Source of the DNA: Dryomyza anilis | Lineage: Eukaryota > Arthropoda > Insecta > Diptera > Dryomyzidae | Assembly: GCA_951804985.1 (NCBI GenBank) | Contig: OX638130.1 | Location: 119,177,593-119,241,592, forward strand | Length of the DNA: 64,000 nt | Direction: 5' to 3' | Shown: piece by piece, positions 11,191-20,800 of the stretch | Layout of the letters: each line of letters starts with the position of its first letter | How positions within the stretch are numbered: the stretch's first letter is position 1 | Translations under genes and position numbers: made by a program | Notes under the pieces: model-generated | Databases searched by the model: none | Told to the model about the DNA's origin: nothing | What the model saw: the letters and a program-made list of their open reading frames with translations, nothing else

Positions 11191-11720
11191 ATTTTTTTTT
11201 ATTATTTTTTTTTAATTAAAGTATGATTTGGCTGTTAGGTTCTGGCTAAATCTTCATTCACGAAGACACATTCAATAAGCCTTGGGTGACTTTTGGAAAA
11301 ATGTCAGTTATCCAAGATTGGTAATCCAATCATGGCTGAGACTATTAAAGTCTAATCAGCCATGCTTGGACGGCACCGTTGTCAAGCCTGGCGTTTCCTA
11401 CATGGGTACCCAAGCATATGTCTACCCTATGACTACCCTACCAGACCTGCATTTGTCACTTCTGGCTGAGTCTTGGGCAAAGGTGTTTTAACCAAGCATT
11501 GGTTTGTCAATTCTGGCTGAGTCTAGGGCGAGAACTTTTTTACCAAGCTTTCATTTGTCAGTTCTGGCAGAGTCTTGGGCAAGAACTACCTTACCAGGGC
11601 TTGGTCTCCCAGTTCTGGCTAAGTCTTGGGCGAATGTTTATTAACCAAGCATTGGTCTGCCAGTGCTGGTTGAATCTTCAGCCCGTCGTCAGGCCTGGCA
11701 TTTCCTATATGAGTAGATGA

Positions 11721-12909
11721 TATATATTTTGTAAAATTTGAAATCTCTTCGATTTAGTTCAAACTATTTTATTAAGAGTTATTTTATAGAGTGTTGTTCA
11801 ATATAAATCGTTGTTTAACAAATTCAATACCGCTTACGTACAATTTAATAAAGAAAAATATTACACTTCGGCCGGGAAAGCAATGATCAGCCTAAAGATG
11901 GTCACATAACAAATATGGTAACCCCAAATTAATTATTATTTTTAAAAGTTAATTAATAAAATTTGATGGCATTTATAGTTTAATAAAATTACAAAGAAAA
12001 TATTTATCAATTCATTTGGAAAACAATTGTTTGTATTGTGACATCGAATTATAAATTTTATATGAAATTCGATCGGAATTCGAACGAATACCTTGGACCA
12101 TACCTTGAAAGAGATTTTCTACATTATATAAATGATATCGACGATCAATGTATAAAATTTAAGATAGATTTTAATAAATAAATATTTAAAGTAAATCTAA
12201 AAATGTTCGATTTTGGTACAAAAGCGGTTAGTTATCATTAAGATTCATATTTATACTTTAAAATTGTATTAAACTGGTAAATGTAATAATTTAGAAAGCT
12301 AAAAAATCAAAAATTGTCTAAAAAAAACCTTTAGTTTATATAAAAATGAATTTCGATTAAATATCGAAATATGTTAAATTACAGAAAACAACACAATTTA
12401 ATTAAGAAATAATTTGGTTTTTGTTTCACGGTAAGATCAACATTTTAATTTTTTTTTTCGCTTTTACAAAAAAAATATTATATAATTAAATGAAAACAAC
12501 TGAAAAAAAAACGAATTTAAAAAGCACTAAAATTTTAATTTTAACTCATTTTCATTAGATGTCAATAACATTGACTGAAGCAAAAATTGATTTTAATAGC
12601 TGAATATAATTCGAAACAAAAGTAATGATTTATAAAATCTAAAACAAATCGAAAACTTCACAATGCACTCAATTCTCGAATTCAAATACTTTAAAGCTTT
12701 AATAAACTGAAAATTTTCTTAATTTTGAAATTACAAAAATCAGCTTGAAATAGTTTTTCTACTTTGTAAAAATAAAATATTCGGTAGATTTTGTATAAAC
12801 ATTTTTATCAAACGATTTTGCATTCGATTTCTTCAAATAAAAAATATTTTTTGAATAAATTTACAGAGAAATCTGAGAAAACAAAATGTTTTAATTGGTA
12901 ACTTTTATA
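11721..12909. other. AT-rich DNA, nothing recognised
   Basis: Long A/T-rich stretch with many stop codons in all frames. I see no transposon ends, tandem repeats or RNA genes. Confidence 0.5.
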
Positions 12910-13126
12910 AAGGGTTTTTCAATAAGAGCGCTACAAAAGTTTTTTTAAGGGCCATTTCATGAGTCAAAATTATTAAAATTTACTACCGAAATTCGAATTC
13001 GTATATCTTTCCATCATGAAATGGCAAACTTTACTGAAGAGAAATGTCAAAAGAGCGGCAAGAAATATGGCGTCGTTTGCTGTCCCTGTCGCTCTACTTT
13101 TGTAGCGTCCCTGTTGAAAAACCCTT
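12910..13126. mobile_element. mariner-type foldback MITE with TA target duplication
   Basis: The ends are AAGGGTTTTTCAA...AGCGCTACAAAAG and the complement CTTTTGTAGCG...TTGAAAAACCCTT, flanked on both sides by TA (12908-12909 and 13127-13128). TA duplication is the Tc1/mariner hallmark. Within it, the DNA reading inward from the right end is the inverted counterpart of the left arm of the related copy at 20645-20903, so this copy is a partial foldback. No transposase remains beyond a short N-terminal remnant. Confidence 0.8.
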
Positions 13127-13423
13127 TACAATTTATATGAAAACTGTTTTAACAAGTCCTATAATTTATTTGAAATCGTCTATGTTGTCCAAAAACTCAA
13201 CGACTACACGGATAGAAAAGATTTGTTTGAATGTAATTAAAAAGTAATACGAAATTACCATACGTGTATTAGAAATGAAGTGAAATTAAATTATAATCCA
13301 AATTGAATTTATTTTTGTTCATGTGTAAACATTATTATATTGTCCAGCAATATCTGTCAAATTGATCAAAAATATGTTACAATACCAACATAAAATTTTA
13401 ATTGCATTTGAATAAACTATTTC
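13127..13423. other. AT-rich DNA, nothing recognised
   Basis: Short AT-rich interval between the mariner MITE and the palindrome cluster; no features seen. Confidence 0.5.
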
Positions 13424-13850
13424 TTGGCAATTTACTTGGTTAAAACTATGTTTCGAAACACAAAATTTTATTTTTATTTTATTTTCAGGATTTCTTTCCA
13501 AAAATATTTAAATATGTTTCTATGCAAACATACTAATATGTTTCTATGCAAACATAAAAAAATTAATAAAAAAAAACCAAATTTTATTTTTATTTTATTT
13601 TCAGGATTTCTTTCCAAAAATATTTAAATATGTTTCTATGCAAACATACTACTTTTTGTACTGAAACAACTGATATGTTTCACTGGAAACATATTTTTAT
13701 TCAGGTTGTTCAAAATCATGTTTTATTTTGAACATATTTATGTTTCGGTTCAAATATTTATTTTATTTGGATGTAGTAATTAATATGTTTCTATTAGAAC
13801 ATATTCCATTTTCAGGGGCAACATTAAAATGTTTCCGGGATATTATAATG
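13424..13850. repeat. Duplicated 76-bp unit and cluster of ATATGTTTC palindromes
   Basis: A block of roughly 76 bases (13461-13536, beginning CAAAATTTTATTTTTATTTT) recurs about 110 bases later at 13571-13647. In and after it, ATATGTTTC paired with an inverted partner appears repeatedly at 13512, 13538, 13629, 13672, 13717 and 13783. The cleanest is ATATGTTTC-ACTG-GAAACATAT at 13672-13693. No coding frame is supported. The array may be a decayed tandem repeat or a cluster of binding sites. Confidence 0.6.
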
Positions 13851-15242
13851 TAAGTCAGAGCTCATTACAACACTGTTCAAGTCTCAATACAACCCTGTTT
13901 ACAAATGATTTATCAGTCAATTATATATTATGTTTATATAAAATTCCAAACATACATGTTAATGGCTGCAAAATTATGTTTGGGAGAGCCATTTTTTTGC
14001 AGCGTGTACATATTTAAATTTCATTAATAGATTTAGAAAAATATTTGTATATATCTGACAATTTCTAAAAGATGAGCTAATATTTGTATCAAATGTTGAG
14101 AACTTTTAAATCTCTAGACATTTCAACTTTTAAATTCATCAACCTCTTGATAGAATATAAAAATTTGACAAAAATAGCTAGTATTTTATGCTACAACGAC
14201 AGTATTATCATTAAAAATTATGACAAATAAAATTAAAAAAAAAATCTTTATACTTCGACTAAACGCTCAGCCAAACATCTACGCAGTTTTATCAACGGCA
14301 GCCCGTACAATGATTAATCATCATTTGAATTCTATTACGCACTACCAGCCAGTAGTCAGCAGTAGCAGCTACTCCAACAATTACTCATCGAAAGTGTCGC
14401 TAAAAGTGTCGCCAATTAATTGTTATGCTATGCGCGAGACTGCATGTCTTTCCACACAGCTCTACTACTGAGAATATTCATGACAAAGATATTTGGCTAA
14501 AGAACAAATACTTTTCTTTAAAATAAAAACAAATATACAACAACAAAAAAAAACATGGAACAAAACAATAATAATAAAAATTGAGATCATTTTATGTTTT
14601 TGGCAAAATTTAAATCAAGTTAAATGGGTTTTCGGTTGAATCTTTTGATATTTGTTCTGTTTTTGCCACCTTGTCTGCCTCGTTGCCACATGATTCAGAG
14701 CGTGCATTTTTTCTTGTTGTTCTTGTTCATTTTATGTAGAAATAAATTTCAATTATATTATTTGAAAAATTATTTTGCCGGTGTGCAGAGTTGTTAATGT
14801 TGATATTTAATGCATAATAAGTGGAGCAATTTGTGTTATTTTCGATACTGCAATATGCTTTTTGATTTAATAAAAATTTAATTGATTTACATTTTATTTA
14901 AGCTGACTTTTTAGAATTAGTGAGTAAGTTTTTGGCAGTATTATGTTGATGTTTTAAATTTGAGAATACTTAAATTACGAAGACTGTATAATGTAATAAA
15001 AAAAACTTTAAATTCAATTTTATGCTTAGAATAATAACGCACTTTTGTAATTAATGAAATTTAATTTTTTAAGCACAAAATAAATTTTAGTTTAAATATC
15101 GATAATTCTATATAACTTATAGTATTTTGTATTATTTTCTGTAATATTCTTAAAACTATTTTAATAGTACCTACCATTGAAGTAATAAAAAAACTATTAG
15201 TTTTTATGGTATATTCTATCCTATATTTTTAATGGAAACTAC
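13851..15242. other. Intergenic DNA, one open frame not supported
   Basis: An 83-codon plus-strand frame at 14220-14471 ends in a serine/tyrosine-rich segment and is less AT-rich than its surroundings. It has no recognised domain, no splice partner and no convincing start context, so I do not call it a gene. A diverged relative of the TCGTTGTAG-ended MITE family may lie at 14050-14195 (ending TGCTACAACGACAGTATTA). The remainder is AT-rich. Confidence 0.4.
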
Positions 15243-16198
15243 ACTCAAAAATATATACACTATATAAATAATAGTTTTTATACCCTACACCTATGAGGTA
15301 CAGGGTATATTAACTTTGTGCATATATTGTAACGCCCCTTAGGAGGCGTGTCCGGTATGGAAAAGTATATATATTCTTGATCAGCATCACTACCCGAGTC
15401 CGTTTAGCCATGTCCGTCTGTCTGTCCGTCTTGCTGTCTTGCTGTCCGAATACAGAATAACTTGAGAAATACTGATCAGAATGCGATGAAATTTCGTCTC
15501 AATATATTTTAGCCAAAAGTAGGAACTGAGTTTGAAAATGAGCCAAATCGGTTAACGGACACGCCCACCTCCCATACAAGTCACTTTTATATAACTATTT
15601 CGGAACTAATAACTCGAAAAGTATTCAAGATATAAGTATAAAATTTAAAACGTATTAGAATTCACCTAAGAATATGTGGTCCAAAAATGGGCGTGATACG
15701 TGATAGTGGAAATTTGATCCGTAAATTATTAAAATCAAATCTATGAAATATAAGCCTTTCAAAATTTTAAGTTTTTTTTTATACTTTTATATACATTTTT
15801 TAATTTATGGGGATATAAGACGTAAATTTCTGATATATGAATAATATTCTGAGGGTGGGGAGGTTCAGCATAATTAAAAACTTTAAAATTAAGGTATGCA
15901 ATTAAATAACCCACATTAATATCCCCACCAAAGGTGTAGGGTATTCCATAGTCGGGCCCGACCGACTATAAAAATCCGCCCCATGTGACCTAACTTTCCC
16001 AACTCGTTTACTATTAAAAATAGTCAATAGGATAAATTATTATTTTAATCGGAAAATACCATTAAATAATACAAAATACCATGACATTTCTATTGAGTTT
16101 ATATGAAAATATTTATTTTTTGTATACTATTAAATCAATATATGTCCCATTGACCAATTTAAATGGGTTTTGAGGGAATTTTTTTCTGGGTGTATACT
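15243..16198. mobile_element. CACCCAGAAA MITE split by a mini-me-like element
   Basis: The left end (CACTCAAAAATATATACACT, about 15243-15278) and the right part (16010-16198, ending TTTTTTCTGGGTGTA) together make one member of the AATAGTAAAAACTATT MITE family. The middle, 15279-15970, is a full mini-me-like element starting ATACCCTACACC and ending GTCGGGCCCGACCGACTATA, with the core GTATATATATTCTTGATCAG and a GTCCGTCTGTCTGTCCGTC tract. The order of insertion is therefore clear: MITE first, mini-me later. Confidence 0.75.
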
Positions 16199-17560
16199 AT
16201 AATTTTTAATGGAAGTTATATAAAATAATAACGAAGTATTTTCTATAAATTGCATATTTTATTGCACAAATTTAATAGTAAAAACTATTGAAGTAATGTG
16301 CAAAAAACTATTAATTTTATGGTATCTTTTTTCCAAATTTTTTTAATTTTGTATTAATCTACTTCGTTTTTTTATTGATTTATTTATTTATTAATTCATA
16401 ATAATGAGCAATTTTAATAGTATTATTATAAAAAAAAACTATTAATTTAATAGTATTTTTATTATTGAATAAATTTTTAGTATAATTCAATATTTTAGTA
16501 TTACATAATATCAACGTAGTTTAAATAAAATATATGAGCCATTCCACACCAAATCGACCAAATAAAGTCAAATTTGAGATTTTACCTTTTCGATTTCAAT
16601 ATCCTTAAAAAGGACACATATTTTGGTTGATTTAATATAAATGTTCAAGCCAAATATCAAGATGGTATTTTAGCATTTCTACTTAAAGAGATATTGAAAT
16701 ATGAACAACCATACAAAAGACATTTTTAACCCATATTTAGTAATTTTTAACCACTGAATCTCTGGAAGTAGAGGTCGAACAAAATAATAATAAATTGTTC
16801 AATGTAAATCGTGACCCTTTATCAGTTGCCAAAATTTCATTGAAATCGATGAAGGTGAGTTCCAACCATTGGTCGAATTGCTGTGGAATGGCCCATATAT
16901 TTTATTGAATAATTTAAATAATAAAAACTATTGAAGAAATATAAAAACTATTAATTTTATAGTATTTCTTTGAATTTAATATTTGTTTTTATTATTATTT
17001 TAATAGTACAACGTTGTATTTTATATTATTGACGTATTTTGCAAACATTATTTATTATATTAAAGAATATAATAGTAAAAGCTATTGACCTAATATAAAA
17101 AAACTATTAATTTTATGGTATTAGTATTCATTTCATTATCATTTAGTATATCTCAAAAGTATTTGTAGTATTTTATAATATTTACGTATTTTGTATGCAC
17201 TACAATATTTGAAACCAATTTAATAGTAAAAAATATTTATGCAATACTTAAAAACTATTAAATTTATAGCATTTAGTCACTTAATTTTAATTTAGTATTA
17301 TTCAATAGAACCACGTCGTACTCTTTAAATATTAGGTACTATATATGATTTTGATATTAAATAAAATTAATAGTAAAAGGTATTTAAGTAATATTATAAA
17401 CTATTAATTTTATAGTATTAAAAAAAAGAACAGTTCTTATTACATTTTTGCTTTTTTTTATTATTTTCCTATTAATGTTAAGTATTTATAAAAAGATTTA
17501 TGTTATTTTAAAATTGTAACATTAATTATAACATATACTCAGAAATAAATCCCATTGGTC
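16199..17560. repeat. Degenerate array of AATAGTAAAAACTATT palindromes
   Basis: Short palindromic modules of the type TTTAATAGTAAAAACTATT, followed by AAAAACTATTAATTTTATAG, recur at about 16268, 16425, 16915, 17068, 17220 and 17372. Spacing is roughly 130-160 bases apart from one break made by the inserted element at 16532-16898. They match the internal palindrome of the neighbouring MITEs. Nothing here codes for protein. Confidence 0.6.
16532..16898. mobile_element. 367-bp inverted-repeat element (ATGRGCCATTCCACA ends)
   Basis: The left end ATATGAGCCATTCCACACC then AAATCGACC is answered at the right by GGTCGAATTGC then TGTGGAATGGCCCATAT, giving imperfect 26-28 bp inverted ends. The interior is non-coding. 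The GCCATTCCAC terminus resembles the start of the fragment at 53527. Confidence 0.75.
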
Positions 17561-17581
17561 AATAGAACAGTTATTGAATTT

Positions 17582-17794
17582 ATACACCCAGAAAAAATTC
17601 CCTCAAATCCCACTAGGACAATTATTGATTTAATAGTATACAAAAAAAATAAATCTTTTCATATTAACTCAATGGCAATGTCATGGTATTTTCTAGTATT
17701 TAATGGTATTTTCCGATTAAAATAATAATATATCCTATTGACTATTTTTAATAGTAAAAAACTATTAATTATATAGTATTTATTTCTGGGTGTA
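17582..17794. mobile_element. CACCCAGAAA MITE, intact 213-bp copy
   Basis: The element starts ACACCCAGAAAAAATTCCC and ends TATTTATTTCTGGGTGT, forming inverted ends. The interior holds the family motifs TTGATTTAATAGTATACAAA and TAATAGTAAAAAACTATTAA. It is the best-preserved member in the window and lies just 70 bases downstream of the last visible Tak1 exon. Confidence 0.8.
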
Positions 17795-17863
17795 GTGAAA
17801 ACTTCATTATATACTTTTAATATAAATGAAATTTAAAAATTAAAATATTTGCCAAACACTTAC

Positions 17864-20800
17864 CAAACGGGTTAAACGCAGCCGCCGCACTAAAACCATT
17901 CAAATGCTCAAGATCCCATGCTTTCTAAGCGAATAAATAGAAAAATTATAAAAGAATTAAGAAAAACAAACTGTTCAATTAACATACAGGATCCACTTCC
18001 AATTTTAAAGGTGCCATCGGCACAGTGGCCATTTGCATCATGCCATTGCGTATTGTGTTATAACGTTTGCTGTTCTCTGTTGAGGGCGTGCGACAAAATG
18101 GATTGACAGAGCTTGACTCTTCGCTGACAGTTGCCTCTGACTCTTCTGGTATTACAGCGCCCCAGCGTGGTAAATTGGGTGACTTTGATTTTGTGGCATC
18201 AAGCGAATTGGTTGGTGTTGTTGCAGACGATGAGGATGACAATTCGGAGGCTGAATTAGTGGGTGTTGTCTGTGTGTTGGCGGTGTTGCTGCGATCAGTG
18301 GATAAATTGCTGAAACTCAGCGCGTTGCTGTCAATGGTGTCGGCGGAACCGGCTTGAATTATCTAAAAATGTATTTCATGTTTTATTATGAAGAATTCAT
18401 TTTGTTGCTTTGGTATATAAACTACAAATCGTCATGCTATCATGCCAAAGGGGTGAATGTGCAATTTTTGACATTTGCATTTTTTTACATTTTTAAATGT
18501 AGTTTATCCTCAAGTATGCTTAGCCAAAATCGCGTATCACTTTGTTGGATACTTCTAGCCACAAAAGACAAAATCAAAAGGTGGAATTTGAAAAAAATTG
18601 AAAATTGCCAAAAGGACGAATCTTCTCGTTTTTTCGCCATAACTTTTTATTGGTATAAGATAAAATAGTGGTGTAAAGGCATTTATTGTTTATTTTCAAA
18701 GCACATATCGATCTGTATCATTAATTCAGAATATTTTGCCTAACATTAATTTGCCATTTGTTATTTGCAGGAAAAAAATGTTGCCAAAATATTTATAATT
18801 AATGATACAGATCGATAGGTGATTTGAATACAAACAATAATTGCCTTTACATCATTATTTTATATTGTATCGCCCTTTTGGCATGACAAGATTTTCAATT
18901 TTTCCAATTTCTTCGTTTTTTGCTATAATTTCTTATTGGTACGAGATAAAATAGTGATGTAAAGGTATTAATTGTTTGTTTTTAAAGCACCTATCGATCA
19001 GCATCATTATTTATAAATATTTTTTCGAACATTTTTTCCTGCAAATAACAAATAGCAAATAAATGTTTGACAAAATATTTTAAATTAATGATGCCAATCG
19101 ATAGGTGCTTTAAAATCAAACAATTAGTGACTTTATATTACTATTTTATCTTGCGCTAATAAAAAGTTTAGCATTAAAAACAAAAATATTTGCGTTTTGA
19201 TCAGGATATAGTCTCACAAAATCCGTATTTATAATTCAGTAGGTTGTCCAAATCTAAAGATATTTTATATACGTTATAATAATTGACGAATAAACCAAAA
19301 TAACAGAAAAAAATTGAAAAAAATTTAAATTTTGCTAATTTTTAAAGCACTTCAAACTTTAAAATTTTATTTCCCAACATTTTTAATAATGCACATTCGC
19401 CCCTTTGGCATGACAGTATTGGCATGACGATATCGTCACTATCAGCCAAAGAGGCGAATTTTTGAATGTAGTTTTTCCTCAAATATTGGATTTTTTTTAG
19501 CTACTTCAAAGGGAGAATCTTTTTGTTTTTGCCAAAAAAAAAAAACATCAGAAATTTAAGTGACAAAATATGTTGATTTGTTTATTTCGGCGTCGTTTTT
19601 ATTTTATTTAATAAAAAAAAAATATGCCATGGAATTTATGACTTTTTTTTGTTAAATTAGTTGACATTTTCTGTAACAAGGGTTTATTTTTTTTTTTGTT
19701 CATATCGTTGAGTTTTTGTTTTATTTAATTAAAAAATGTCATTCGAATTTCGGACGAATTCGTTTTACGTAATAATGCGATACATTTTTACTGAATTCTG
19801 TATTTCTTTAAATTTTGTAGTTTTATAAATGTAGATTTTAAAAGTAATACCTGTTGATTGACAAATTCATATTCCAGCGGTTCATCGCAGCCGGGAAAAG
19901 CGGCGGCAAGCTCATTCATGACATCAACGACGTGCTGCATGGATGGACGTGAATCTGGCGTTGTGTCCCAGCAAGAAGTCATTAGGTTTTGTATTTGTTC
20001 GGGACAGTCGGTGATCATGGGCGGACGTTCACCTGCGAGGTAAGCATAATATTTAATAAAATTTCAAATTTATTTAAATTTTAAAGTTTTTTACATTTTT
20101 ATATATATATTTTTTTTTAATTCAACTAATTCTCTGTAAACTAATTCTCAGTAAATGTTTAAACGAAATTGGTGCATAATTCAATAAATTAAAATCAATT
20201 TTACAATAAAAAAACGGATTTTTGACATTTTATTCAATACTACATTTGAAAAAAATCGATTCTAACCTCCTTATTTTGTAAAACGAAACGAAAAGTGATT
20301 CGTCAAAAATTTCAGTGACAGCTTTTATTTGCTTGTTCATTTTATCATTATTTTTATTTCATTTAATACAAACAAAATATGTCACTGGTATTTCTGACTT
20401 TTTTTTTAATCACTTTAGGTTTTACAAAATAAGGGGTCATTTTAAAGGTGACTTTAAATTGTCTATGATTAGGCGCCATTGAAAATGATAGGATTAACGA
20501 TAAACTGTACCTATCTAAAAGGAAATTGAGCGAGTTAATATAAAAAAATTTAATTTTTGAAATAAAAAAAAAATATTTGTTCAGATAATATTCTTTTTAG
20601 AAAACATAATTTGAAAATATTTTGAGGATCATATCGTCGTTTTGAAGGGTTTTTCAATAAGAGCGCTACAAAAGTTTTTTTTCAAGGGTTTTTCAACAAT
20701 GACGCTACAAAAGTAGAGCGACAGGGACAGCGAACGACGCCTTATTTCATGCCGCTCTTTTGACATTTCTCTTCAGTAAGGTTTGCCATTTCATGATGGA

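Larger units (their letters stand above)
10600..11720. repeat. Composite inverted block with two tRNA-like units and a ~52-bp tandem array
   Basis: The left arm (about 10600-10770) and right arm (about 11220-11716) share motifs in inverted orientation. CCCATGTAGGAAA at 10600 answers TTTCCTACATGGG near 11394, and AAGACTGGC/GCCAGTCTTG-type words recur. The right arm is a degenerate tandem array, about five units of 50-53 bases over 11440-11700, each with a core like TCTGGCTGAGTCTTGGGC. Between the arms are two tRNA-like modules pointing toward each other. No coding frame is credible; the two 69-73 codon frames there simply read the tandem units. Confidence 0.6.

Noticed and set aside
14220..14471. 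83-codon open frame as a small gene
   Set aside because: No domain, no splice partner, no conservation evidence; open frames of this size occur by chance.
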